In this document: positions 8,495-15,783 of the stretch, one piece after another
Numbering within the stretch: the stretch's first letter is position 1
How the letters are laid out: each line of letters begins with the position of its first letter
Source of the DNA: an uncultured Nocardioides sp.
GTDB taxonomy: Bacteria > Actinomycetota > Actinomycetes > Propionibacteriales > Nocardioidaceae
Direction: 5' to 3'
Assembly: GCF_946885725.1 (NCBI RefSeq)
Contig: NZ_CAMPGZ010000016.1
Coordinates: 1 to 30,946, forward strand
DNA: 30,946 nucleotides
Made by a program: the position numbers and the translations under genes
Notes under the pieces: generated by a model
Databases searched by the model: none
The model's input: the letters and a program-made list of their open reading frames with translations, nothing else
Told to the model about the DNA's origin: nothing

Positions 8495-9999
8495 CCGAGG
8501 ACACGACGGTTCACCAGGGACCGCCTCCGACAGAGCACAAGCGGCGCAAGCTCTCGCTCCCCTCCGCCTACACGATCCTCTTCGCGCTGATCGTCGTCAT
8601 GGCGATCGCGACCTGGATCATCCCGGCGGGCACCTACGAGCTGGACGACCAGGGCGCGCCGATCCCGGGGACCTATACCGAGGTGGAGTCGAACCCGCAG
8701 CGGATCCTGATCGACTCACTGACCGCGCCGATCAACGGCCTCTACGGCATCGAGGACGCCGAGGGCACGATCAGCTACTACAACGAGGGCGTGCTGTTCG
8801 GCGCGATCGACGTCGCCCTGTTCATCATCGTGATCGGAGGGTTCCTCGGCGTCACCATGCGCACCGGGGCGATCCAGGCCGGCATCGGGCGTCTCGTGCG
8901 GAGACTCGAGGGGCGGGAGCGCTGGATGATCCCGATCCTGATGTCGGTGTTCGCGCTGGGCGGCACGACGTACGGCATGGCCGAGGAGAGCCTGGCCTTC
9001 TACGCACTGGTGATCACCGTGATGGTCGCGGCCGGCTACGACACCCTGACCGGCGCGGCGGTGCTGCTGCTGGGCTGCGGCATCGGGACGCTGGGGTCGA
9101 CGATCAACCCGTTCGCCACCGGCATCGCCTCGGGCTTCGCGGGGGTGCCGCTCAGCGACGGCCTGGTCTCCCGGCTCGTGATCCTCGTGGTGGGCCTGGC
9201 CCTCGGGATCTTCTGGGTGCTCAGGTACGCCGACCGGATCAAGGCCGACCCCGCCACCTCCGTCGTCCACGAGCTCCGCGGCGACGCCGAGGCGGGCTTC
9301 CGGATGGGAGCGGACGACGAGCCCGCGACGATGACCGGCACGCACAGGGCGGTGCTCGCGATCTTCGGCCTCGCCTTCGGACTGATGATGTACGGCGTCA
9401 TCCCGTGGGAGGACCTCGGCCTCTCCCTCCCGACGCTGTGGTGGTGGTTCCCGGAGATGACCGCGTCGTTCATCCTGTTCGCGGTGATCATCGGGCTGGT
9501 CGCCCGCCTGAGCGAGGTCGACCTCACCGAGTCGTTCGTGGCAGGCGCGCGCGACCTGCTCGGCGTCGCGCTGATCATCGGCATCGCGCGCGGCATCACC
9601 GTGATCATGAACAACGGCGAGATCACCGACACCGTCCTGCACTGGGCCGAGACCGCGCTCGGCGACGTCGGGCAGGCGGCGTTCGCGGTGGTGATGTACC
9701 TGCTGTTCCTGCCGCTCTCGTTCCTCATCCCCTCGTCGTCCGGCTTGGCGACCGTCGCCATGCCGATCATGGCGCCGCTCGCCGGCTTCGTCGGTGTCCC
9801 GGCGGACCTGGCCGTGACTGCCTTCCAGAGCGCCTCCGGGCTGATGAACCTGTTCATCCCCACCTCGGCGGTCGTGATGGGCGGCCTGGCCATCGCGAAG
9901 GTCCCCTACGGCACCTACCTGCGGTGGGTGTGGCCGCTGCTCGCGATGCTCGCGGGGATGACCGTGGTGGTGCTCAGCGTCACCGCGCTGCTGCAGTGA
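8491..9999 (+). CDS. YfcC/ArcD2-family basic amino acid carrier
   Basis: A 502-aa polytopic membrane protein of the YfcC family (ion transporter superfamily), which includes the ArcD2 arginine/ornithine exchangers. Visible features are a first helix followed by WIIPAGTYELDDQG, then GGFLGVTMRTGAIQAGIGRL, GGTTYGMAEESLAFY, GTLGSTINPFATGIASGFAG, and near the end FLIPSSSGLATVAMPIMAPL. The last motif is typical of the family. The start ATG at 8491 has AAGGAGG six bases upstream and overlaps the previous stop; the open frame back to 8278 is not needed. As the last gene of the ADI operon it is the best candidate for arginine uptake against ornithine. A small inverted repeat follows the stop. Confidence 0.9.
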   Translation: MTEDTTVHQGPPPTEHKRRKLSLPSAYTILFALIVVMAIATWIIPAGTYELDDQGAPIPGTYTEVESNPQRILIDSLTAPINGLYGIEDAEGTISYYNEGVLFGAIDVALFIIVIGGFLGVTMRTGAIQAGIGRLVRRLEGRERWMIPILMSVFALGGTTYGMAEESLAFYALVITVMVAAGYDTLTGAAVLLLGCGIGTLGSTINPFATGIASGFAGVPLSDGLVSRLVILVVGLALGIFWVLRYADRIKADPATSVVHELRGDAEAGFRMGADDEPATMTGTHRAVLAIFGLAFGLMMYGVIPWEDLGLSLPTLWWWFPEMTASFILFAVIIGLVARLSEVDLTESFVAGARDLLGVALIIGIARGITVIMNNGEITDTVLHWAETALGDVGQAAFAVVMYLLFLPLSFLIPSSSGLATVAMPIMAPLAGFVGVPADLAVTAFQSASGLMNLFIPTSAVVMGGLAIAKVPYGTYLRWVWPLLAMLAGMTVVVLSVTALLQ

Positions 10000-10002
10000 G
10001 CA

Positions 10003-10019
10003 CGTGACCATCGGTCACG
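10003..10019. terminator. Possible bidirectional terminator hairpin between convergent operons
   Basis: CGTGACC and GGTCACG form a 7-bp stem around ATC, just after the YfcC-family stop and overlapping the stop codon of the RDD gene from the other side. There is no T-run, which is usual for very GC-rich actinobacteria. Terminator function is inferred from position. Confidence 0.4.
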
Positions 10020-10494
10020 GCTCGCGGTGCCCCCAGTCGTAGACGACCTGGCTGCGCACGACGATGTCGTGCACCGCCCGCGACCTCGGGTCGACGACGC
10101 TCCACGCGAGACCGATCGGGAAGAACGTGCACACGGCCGCCCTCACCAGCGCCTGCAGGAAGCGCAGGCCCCCGTCGCGACGGCCGACGACCCGCAGGCC
10201 CATGACCGTGCAGCCGCAGGAGCGACCGGCGGTCCACCACCCGGCCGTCAGGTACACCACGGCGACGAGCCAGGCGCTGGTCAGCGTCACGATCCCCGAC
10301 CAGGACGGGAGCGAGAACGAGCGCGGGTTCCAGACGAACAGGGCGCCCGCCACCGCGACGTACATCGCGAGCAGCACGGCGGCGACCACGACGGCGTCGA
10401 TGGCCGCGGCGACCCCGCGGCTGACCAGACCCGCCGGCCTGCCCTGCAGCGCCTCCGCCTCCTTCGGGAGCGACGAGGCGGGATGGTGGGTCAC
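10015..10494 (-). CDS. RDD-family membrane protein
   Basis: A 159-aa integral membrane protein with three or four helices. RDD-family landmarks are visible: RGVAAAIDAVVV near residue 26 (the R and D), GRSCGCTVMGLRVVGR after a Gly-rich helix, and RAVHDIVVRSQVVYDW near the C-terminus. RDD proteins are poorly understood; some have been linked to ion or metabolite transport. Its ATG overlaps the stop of the upstream nonapeptide-repeat gene by four bases (ATGA at 10491-10494), so the two form an operon and are probably translationally coupled. It converges on the ADI operon. Confidence 0.88.
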   Translation of the reverse strand: MTHHPASSLPKEAEALQGRPAGLVSRGVAAAIDAVVVAAVLLAMYVAVAGALFVWNPRSFSLPSWSGIVTLTSAWLVAVVYLTAGWWTAGRSCGCTVMGLRVVGRRDGGLRFLQALVRAAVCTFFPIGLAWSVVDPRSRAVHDIVVRSQVVYDWGHREP

Positions 10495-11318
10495 GACCCG
10501 ACCGGAGGCTGGGGCGCCGGCAACCCGACGCCGTCGTGCCGCGCGCGGAACCGGTCACGCACCCGGCTGAGCGCCTGGTCGGCCGCGGCACCCCTGATGC
10601 GCGCGCTGCGCACCGTGTCGGAGGTCAGCGCGCCGCTCGACTCCCTGATGATCTCCGGGAGGTCGACCGCCTCGATCACCTCGAGGGCGACCGCCTCGAG
10701 GTCGACGTGCGCCAGCACCGCGTTGACCAGGACGTCCCAGTCGAGCCGCTTCACGGCCAGGTCCGTGAGGTCCAGGCGGTCGAGCACCCGCTCGATGTCC
10801 AGCCTCGCGGCCACGGCGTCCACGTCGACCCGGTCGAGGACGCGCTCGAGGTCGAGCTTCGCAGCCACGGCGTCGACGTCGGCACGGGCGACCACCTCGT
10901 TGACATCCACCCGGTCGAGGACCTGCTCGACGTCCACCCGGCGTACGACGGCGTCCACGTCGACCTCGGCGACCACCCGGTCGAGGTCGACGTGCCGCAG
11001 CACGACCTGGGTGAGGTCGACCCGTCGCAGCGCCTCCTCGACCGCCGCCGGGAGGAGCCGGTCCAGCGCGTCCTCGCCGCCCGCGGTGATCCGTCGGCGG
11101 AGCCCCTCACCCTGCGCCGCGACCGCGGCCAGCGCGGATGCGAGCGGGGTACGCCGCACGGTGCGCTCCGCCCGCCCGGCGAGGGTTACGAAGGGCGACC
11201 AGACGACCTGCGTCCGGTGGGCCGTGCGCCTGCCAGCGGCCGCGACGACCAGCGCCAGGCCGAGAGCGGTGTCGGTGACTGAGAGCCCTGGGGACGTCTC
11301 GTGGCGAGAGATTGTCAC
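10491..11318 (-). CDS. Nonapeptide-repeat protein paired with RDD protein, function unknown
   Basis: A 275-aa protein with no domain I can name. A hydrophobic stretch (TALGLALVVAAAG) near residues 17-29 may anchor it in the membrane. Residues about 100-220 are tandem repeats. The core is eight strict nine-residue units of the form [VLA]D[VLI]xxVxx[RKE], for example VDVDAVVRR, VDVEQVLDR and VDVNEVVAR. Longer 10-13-residue variants flank them. Within the core an 18-residue pair (DVDAVAA plus LERVLDR) is duplicated almost exactly. The start is GTG at 11318 with GGAGGT three bases upstream; the frame is open to a TTG at 11348. It overlaps the RDD gene by four bases. A degenerate operator with a correctly spaced -10 lies upstream (11366-11410). 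Confidence 0.8.
   Translation of the reverse strand: MTISRHETSPGLSVTDTALGLALVVAAAGRRTAHRTQVVWSPFVTLAGRAERTVRRTPLASALAAVAAQGEGLRRRITAGGEDALDRLLPAAVEEALRRVDLTQVVLRHVDLDRVVAEVDVDAVVRRVDVEQVLDRVDVNEVVARADVDAVAAKLDLERVLDRVDVDAVAARLDIERVLDRLDLTDLAVKRLDWDVLVNAVLAHVDLEAVALEVIEAVDLPEIIRESSGALTSDTVRSARIRGAAADQALSRVRDRFRARHDGVGLPAPQPPVGS
10659..11021 (-). repeat. In-frame 27-bp tandem repeats encoding nonapeptides
   Basis: About thirteen degenerate units lie inside the CDS. Eight consecutive units are exactly 27 bp (9 codons), and two 54-bp copies in the middle are nearly identical at protein level. Hydrophobic residues recur at unit positions 1, 3, 6 and 7, with Asp at position 2. The repeats are protein-coding, not a DNA-level satellite. 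Confidence 0.85.
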
Positions 11319-11365
11319 GGCACCTCCACATTGACTCACCGGGTTCAAGCACCGGCAGGGATGCC

Positions 11366-11410
11366 AGCCTCCGAGGGGACGGAGACGCCCGGATCACCTG
11401 ATTCGGACGT
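11366..11410 (-). promoter_or_regulatory. Degenerate operator and -10 of the nonapeptide-repeat/RDD operon
   Basis: Read on the minus strand, a 17-mer (11410-11394) ends in an intact GGTGA, but its left half (ACGTC) is decayed. A -10-like GAGGCT (11371-11366) starts 22 bp after it, the spacing seen at the strong sites. Weak on its own; the spacing is what makes it worth listing. Confidence 0.35.
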
Positions 11411-11435
11411 GTTTCCGGCCGTCGATTTCGGGGCG

Positions 11436-11942
11436 TCAGTGGAGCAGCGCCTTGGCGATGATCACCACGACGCCCAGGAGCCCGGCCGCGGCCGCGTCCA
11501 GGACGGCCGTCCAGCCCCGGCGGCCGGCCCGTCGTGCGAGCAGGTAGCCCGCGCCCACCAGCACGGCCACCGAGAAGTACACAGCGACCGCCGCCGCGGT
11601 GCTGACCGCCGCGCCCGCGAGGTCGGTGACCACGAAGACGACGATCGCCGGCAGCCCGCCCTGGATGATGCTCAGCTCCTCACGGCCGGAGTGCCCGAGC
11701 CGGCGGTGCAGCAGACGGTCGTCGCCGCCGTACTGCATCCGCTGCGCCGCGACGTACACGTGGGCCAGCCAGTAGACGCCGAGCACCAGCAGGGTCGCCA
11801 GGGCGACGTAGGTGAAGTCCTCCGCGTGCGCGCTGGCGGTCGCCAGCACGGACGCCGCGATGAGCGCGCCGTACAGCAGCGCACCCGCGTCGGCGACGCG
11901 CAGGCGCTGCCCGGACGACGTGCTGTGGCTGGTCGCGCTCAC
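11436..11942 (-). CDS. Small integral membrane protein, unknown function
   Basis: A 168-aa protein with about four hydrophobic helices, including ADAGALLYGALIAASVLATA, YVALATLLVLGVYWLAHVYV and GGLPAIVVFVVTDLAGAAVS. Between helices 2 and 3 is a charged loop with RMQYGGDDRLLHRRLGHSGR. I do not recognise the family. The GTG at 11942 has no clear ribosome-binding site, but it lies exactly six bases after a -10-like GATCGT, so a leaderless transcript is likely. The frame is open to 12041, but a start there would put the operator inside the gene. It shares its promoter gap with the divergent DUF1269 gene, so both are probably induced together. Confidence 0.75.
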   Translation of the reverse strand: MSATSHSTSSGQRLRVADAGALLYGALIAASVLATASAHAEDFTYVALATLLVLGVYWLAHVYVAAQRMQYGGDDRLLHRRLGHSGREELSIIQGGLPAIVVFVVTDLAGAAVSTAAAVAVYFSVAVLVGAGYLLARRAGRRGWTAVLDAAAAGLLGVVVIIAKALLH

Positions 11943-11948
11943 CGCTCG

Positions 11949-12021
11949 ACGATCCAGCCCGCGACGCCGGCACTCGTCACCCGCATCGGGTGAGCAGCCC
12001 TCCCGTGGTCTCGGCCAGTGT
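11949..12021. promoter_or_regulatory. Divergent promoter pair around a perfect palindrome (site B)
   Basis: The operator TCACCCGCATCGGGTGA (11977-11993) has perfect 7-bp arms. Rightward, CAGTGT (12016-12021) starts 22 bp beyond it and serves the DUF1269 gene. Leftward, GATCGT (11954-11949) also starts 22 bp beyond it and lies six bases before the GTG of the membrane gene. One site could therefore activate both directions. Confidence 0.65.
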
Positions 12022-12064
12022 CGTTTCTCCAGCCGGACCACCTATACCGCCCGAGGAGCGACCC

Positions 12065-12559
12065 ATGACGACAGCAGCGAGTCTGACGGTCTGGAAGTTC
12101 GACACCCCCCACGGCGCCGAGCACGCATCCAAGACCCTCCACGACCTCGCCCGGGAGAACCTGATCGTGATCCACGACGCCGCGGTGGTGGAGTGGGAGG
12201 AGGGCAAGAAGAAGCCGAAGACCCGGCAGATGCACAACCTGACCGGCGCAGGCGCGCTGGGCGGCGCGTTCTGGGGCATGTTGTTCGGCCTGATCTTCCT
12301 GGTGCCGCTCTTCGGCGCGGCGATCGGCGCGGCCACCGGCGCGCTGTCCGGATCGCTCGCCGACGTCGGCATCGACGACACCTTCATCAACGACGTCCGC
12401 GACAAGGTCACGCCTGGGACGTCCGCGCTGTTCGTGCTCAGCTCCGGGGCCGTGATGGACAAGGTGAAGGAGGCGTTCGCGGCCGAGAAGCCCGAGCTGC
12501 TCTTCACCAACCTGTCCAACGAGCAGGAACGCGCCCTGCAAGAGGCCTTCGGGGAGTGA
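12065..12559 (+). CDS. DUF1269-family membrane protein
   Basis: A 164-aa protein of the DUF1269 family. It begins LTVWKFDTPHGAEHASKTLH and then has a basic segment (EGKKKPKTRQMHN). A Gly/Ala-rich hydrophobic hairpin follows (GALGGAFWGMLFGLIFLVPL then GAAIGAATGALSG). The C-terminal domain reads VRDKVTPGTSALFVLS. Function is unknown; in actinobacteria such genes are often near stress genes. The ATG has GAGGAG spaced six bases upstream, preferred over upstream in-frame codons. It is the first of three DUF1269 members here; the others are a tandem pair at 19677-20650. Two bases separate it from the CYTH-like gene downstream. Confidence 0.9.
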   Translation: MTTAASLTVWKFDTPHGAEHASKTLHDLARENLIVIHDAAVVEWEEGKKKPKTRQMHNLTGAGALGGAFWGMLFGLIFLVPLFGAAIGAATGALSGSLADVGIDDTFINDVRDKVTPGTSALFVLSSGAVMDKVKEAFAAEKPELLFTNLSNEQERALQEAFGE

Positions 12560-12561
12560 CG

Positions 12562-13380
12562 ATGACGCGTGGCGCGGCGCCGGCCCGGCTCGGTCCGGCG
12601 CCCGCCGCCACCGTCCCGTCGGCGGACCGGTCGCCGGCAGCGGCCGGGTATCGGCTGCACGACCTGCTGCCCGTGCTCATCCGGGCTCCCCGGGTCGAGC
12701 TGAGGTTCGTCGTCGCCGACGAGCTCCGTCGTCCGGCGCTCGACGCCCTCGGGGTGGACCCGCTCCGGGCCCGGGTCGGCCAGCTCTTCCTGCTCGACTC
12801 CCCCGCGCTGGTGCTCACGTCCCAGGGCGTGACCGTGCAGGCCTTGCGCGTGCAGGGCCGTGCGGGCCGGGTGACCGTCACCCACCGGCACCTTCCGCCG
12901 AGCCAGGTCTCTCCCGCTGTGCGCAACGCGCCGACGTTCTCGGCGGACGTCGACGTCGTCCCGGGCGGCTTCGTCTGCTCGGCCACGTTGGGTGGACGCG
13001 CGAAGGACGAGCAGGTACGCCGGGCGGCCCGCGGCCGTGCCCCGGTGATGAGCATGGTCACGGAAGAGCAGCGCCGCTTCTCCGCGCCGCACAACGCCGA
13101 CCCACCGCGGTTCGGCAACCTGGTGATGCTCGGCCCGCTGCACGTCGTGCAGCACAAGGCCCGGCTCCCGGAGCTCGACCGGCCGCTGCGGGCCCGGCAC
13201 TGGTTCTTCCCCGACGGCACGCGCCGGGTCGAGCTCTCGGCCACCTGCAGCCCCGACGAGGCCTTCGCGGTGGCTCGCGGTGTCAAGGACTGCCTGGCCA
13301 GCCGGGGGCTGGAACTGGTCGGCGACCAGGAGACGGCGATCCGCCGGACCCTCGTGCACCTGGTCGCGAGCGGCGGCTAG
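12562..13380 (+). CDS. CYTH-like domain protein
   Basis: A 272-aa soluble protein without signal peptide or helices in the membrane. It has the pattern I associate with CYTH-type (adenylate cyclase class IV/thiamine triphosphatase-like) proteins. There is an early VELRFVV, then FLLDSPALVLTSQGVTVQAL. Next come charged strand motifs (RVQGRAGRVTVTHR), and late strands HWFFPDGTRRVELSATC followed by EAFAVARGVKDCLASRGLEL. CYTH tunnels bind triphosphates using paired acidic and basic residues on such strands. The usual ExExK start motif is not clear here (VELRF), so activity is uncertain. Its ATG is two bases after the DUF1269 stop, hence cotranscribed from site B. Confidence 0.55.
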   Translation: MTRGAAPARLGPAPAATVPSADRSPAAAGYRLHDLLPVLIRAPRVELRFVVADELRRPALDALGVDPLRARVGQLFLLDSPALVLTSQGVTVQALRVQGRAGRVTVTHRHLPPSQVSPAVRNAPTFSADVDVVPGGFVCSATLGGRAKDEQVRRAARGRAPVMSMVTEEQRRFSAPHNADPPRFGNLVMLGPLHVVQHKARLPELDRPLRARHWFFPDGTRRVELSATCSPDEAFAVARGVKDCLASRGLELVGDQETAIRRTLVHLVASGG

Positions 13381-13396
13381 CGACGCGCACCGTCGC
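13380..13396. terminator. Weak hairpin between convergent genes
   Basis: GCGACG and CGTCGC form a 6-bp stem with loop CGCAC in the short gap between the CYTH-like gene and the LPG-synthase-like gene. No T-run. Called from position only. Confidence 0.25.
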
Positions 13397-13401
13397 CACC
13401 G

Positions 13402-14538
13402 TCAGGCGACGTGGGCGCCCGCATCGCCCTGCCTCGCCGAGGCCTGCCTCGCTGCGCCGGAGCGGTTCACCGCGAGTCCCGCCCAGGCCAGCGCTCCCGC
13501 CGGGATCGGCATCCAGAAGGACACCAGGCGGTAGAGCAGGGTCGCGAGGAGGGCCGCGTCGGCGGTCACGCCCGCCAGCACCAGCGCGCCGGTGAGCCCG
13601 GTCTCGACGAAACCGAGACCTCCGGGGGTGACCGGCACCATCCCGATCACCATCGCGACGACATAGGCCAGCAGGACGAGCGAGGGGCGCACCTGGGCGC
13701 CCACCGCGACGAGCGCGGCCACGAGCGCCGCGTAGTCCAGCATCCGGTGCGCCGAGGCCGCCATCACCGCGCGCCACCAGTGCCCGAGGAACGCCGCCTT
13801 CACCCTCGCCCGCTGACGTGCGACGCCCATCGCGACTCCGACGGCGGTCACCGGCACGCGGGCCAGGTGCAGCAAGCCGCCTACGGCGAACCCGAGAAAG
13901 ACCACCATGCGCGGGACGGTGAGGGCCAGGACGCCGAGACCGACCACGACGACGGCGACGACCAGCGACACGAGGAGGCCGAGCTGGAGCTGGTGCGCGG
14001 GCGGCGGTCCGATCAGCACCGCGGGGACGGTCAGCACCGGCAGCGTCGCGAGGACGCCCGTGGTGAGCAGGCCGACGGCGGCCAGCGCGCTGGCCACCAG
14101 CGCCGCGGGCTGGCCTCTGCTCACCAGCACCCGGGCCTGCACGACGGTTCCCGTCGCGGCCCCACCGGGCAGCACGCGGCTGGCGGCGTTGCCGACGAGC
14201 TGGGCGCCGGCGACGTCCGTCCAGCGCAACGACCGGGCGCGGCGCCGGCGCGGTCCCGCGTGCGCCGGCGTCATGCGCGCTGGCGCGGCCGGCTCACCGG
14301 TACGACGGGCATGCCGCGGCTGCGAGAGCGCGACGTGGGTCAGCACCCACAGCGAGGCGAAGCTGCCCGCCTCGAGCGCGGCCAGGAGCACGAACCAGCC
14401 GGGCCGCACGGTCTCCAGCTGCGGCCACGCGCCCAGCATCGCGAGCAGGCTGGGCGCCACGACGTACAGGCCGGTCCCTGTCAGAGCGAGGGCGATGCCA
14501 CGTGGTCCCCACCGGCGTACCCAGCGCCAGGCGGTCAC
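13402..14538 (-). CDS. Lysylphosphatidylglycerol synthase-type transmembrane (UPF0104) protein
   Basis: A 378-aa polytopic membrane protein. The signature VPVTPGGLGFVETGLTGALV near residue 305, then LLATLLYRLVSFWMPIPAG, is characteristic of the membrane (flippase-like) half of MprF/LPG synthase. The earlier AQLVGNAASRVLPGGAATG fits the same family. The cytosolic aminoacyl-transferase domain of full MprF is absent, so lipid translocation rather than lysyl transfer is more likely; the lipid is unknown. An Arg/Pro-rich loop (residues about 74-106) interrupts the first helices. The GTG start overlaps the AI-2E gene stop by four bases (GTGA), so both belong to one operon driven from site C. Confidence 0.85.
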   Translation of the reverse strand: MTAWRWVRRWGPRGIALALTGTGLYVVAPSLLAMLGAWPQLETVRPGWFVLLAALEAGSFASLWVLTHVALSQPRHARRTGEPAAPARMTPAHAGPRRRRARSLRWTDVAGAQLVGNAASRVLPGGAATGTVVQARVLVSRGQPAALVASALAAVGLLTTGVLATLPVLTVPAVLIGPPPAHQLQLGLLVSLVVAVVVVGLGVLALTVPRMVVFLGFAVGGLLHLARVPVTAVGVAMGVARQRARVKAAFLGHWWRAVMAASAHRMLDYAALVAALVAVGAQVRPSLVLLAYVVAMVIGMVPVTPGGLGFVETGLTGALVLAGVTADAALLATLLYRLVSFWMPIPAGALAWAGLAVNRSGAARQASARQGDAGAHVA

Positions 14539-15638
14539 GGCGTGGGCGTCGCGGTCCGGACCTCCGGGACCGGCGGCGCCGGCGCGGCCTCCTCCCGCCG
14601 GGAGTCCTTGTTCGACGCCAGCGTGTCGACCCAGGCGACGCGCGGGTCGACGTCGACCAGCACGGCCTTCGCGAAGAGGGTCAGCGGGATCGCGAGCAGC
14701 GCCCCGAGGGGGCCCATCACGAAGGTCCAGAAGATCAGGGACACGAACGTGACGGTCGTCGCGAGCCCGACCGCGTCACCCACGAACTTCGGCTGGATGA
14801 CCGACTGGAGCACGATGTTGATGACGCTGTAGGCGACGATCACGGCGATCATCAGGCCGGGCCCACCCTCGAGGAGAGCGAGGACGGCCGGAGGGATCAG
14901 CCCGATCACGAACCCGATGTTCGGGATGTAGTTGGTGATGAAGGCCAGCAGTCCCCACAGCACGGGGACCGGGATTCCCATGAACGCCAGGGCGATCGTG
15001 TCGAGCACGGCGACGAGGAAGCCGAACACCGTCGACACGAGCAGGTAGGTCCGGGTGCCGTGCGCGAAGCTGCTGAACGCCGCCCCGATGCCCGGCCGAT
15101 CGCGAGTGACGGCGGCCAGGTTGGCCGGGAACTTCCCGGCGTCGAACGTCATCATGAGCGCGGCGGCACAGATGAAGACCACGCTCGAGAGCATGTCGAC
15201 GAGACCGCCGACCAGACCGAGCACGACGTCACCGATCTTGGACAGGTCCATGTCGTCCCGGAGCGCCGCGAGCTCCTTGGAGTCGACTCCGAGCTTGTCG
15301 AGCGCCGCGGTCCCGTTGGCGAGCAGGTCGTTCCAGGTGTCCTCGTACTCCGGGAGGATCGCCGCGAACCGCCCGAGGGAGACGACAAGCGACACCGTGA
15401 GCCCGAGGATGAGCACGTAGACCAGAACCAGCATCGCGGTCGTCGCGGCCCAGCCCGGCACGCCCTTGCTCCGAAGCCACTGGCTCACGGGATGCACCAG
15501 GACAGTCAGGACCAGCGCCAGGAAGACCGGAGCGACGAGGAAGTCGATGGCACGGAGGCCGGCGAGCACGACGGTCGCGGCCGCCGCTCCGAGCAGGAGC
15601 CGCAGACCTCGGGGAATCGCATCGTCGGAGATAGCCAT
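14535..15638 (-). CDS. AI-2E family transporter
   Basis: A 367-aa membrane protein of the AI-2E (PerM/TqsA) family, with about eight helices. The family exports small molecules or acts as a Na+ (Li+)/H+ antiporter in some bacteria; the substrate here is unknown. Family features are the N-terminal paired helices with LALVLTVLVHPVSQWLRSKG, a large central soluble segment, and AFITNYIPNIGFVIGLIPPA. After these comes VLQSVIQPKFVGDAVGLATT. The C-terminal tail is Pro/Ala-rich. The start is ATG at 15638 or GTG at 15641. No ribosome-binding site is visible, but a -10-like GACCAT ends seven bases before the ATG, suggesting a leaderless mRNA. It is divergent from cardiolipin synthase. Confidence 0.9.
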   Translation of the reverse strand: MAISDDAIPRGLRLLLGAAAATVVLAGLRAIDFLVAPVFLALVLTVLVHPVSQWLRSKGVPGWAATTAMLVLVYVLILGLTVSLVVSLGRFAAILPEYEDTWNDLLANGTAALDKLGVDSKELAALRDDMDLSKIGDVVLGLVGGLVDMLSSVVFICAAALMMTFDAGKFPANLAAVTRDRPGIGAAFSSFAHGTRTYLLVSTVFGFLVAVLDTIALAFMGIPVPVLWGLLAFITNYIPNIGFVIGLIPPAVLALLEGGPGLMIAVIVAYSVINIVLQSVIQPKFVGDAVGLATTVTFVSLIFWTFVMGPLGALLAIPLTLFAKAVLVDVDPRVAWVDTLASNKDSRREEAAPAPPVPEVRTATPTP

Positions 15639-15645
15639 CACCGCG

Positions 15646-15719
15646 ATGGTCGTGCTCGGGAGCGTGGCGCTGGCTCACCCGCTGCGGGTGACTGGGGCGC
15701 CGCCGGGACCCCGGAACAT
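15646..15719. promoter_or_regulatory. Divergent promoter pair around a perfect palindrome (site C)
   Basis: The operator TCACCCGCTGCGGGTGA (15675-15691) lies between the AI-2E and cardiolipin synthase genes. Rightward, GAACAT (15714-15719) starts 22 bp beyond it. Leftward, GACCAT (15651-15646) starts 23 bp beyond it, seven bases before the AI-2E ATG. The rightward start point (about 15726) rules out the ATG at 15718 for cardiolipin synthase. Confidence 0.65.
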
Positions 15720-15783
15720 GGGGCTCGGACGATCTCGACGGCGCTCGGCAGCCTCACCACACGGGGTCGGAGGTGGACGCGGC

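Noticed and set aside
12869..12883. Palindrome GGGTGACCGTCACCC
   Set aside because: Half-sites are in the opposite order and it lies inside the CYTH-like coding region; probably codon chance.
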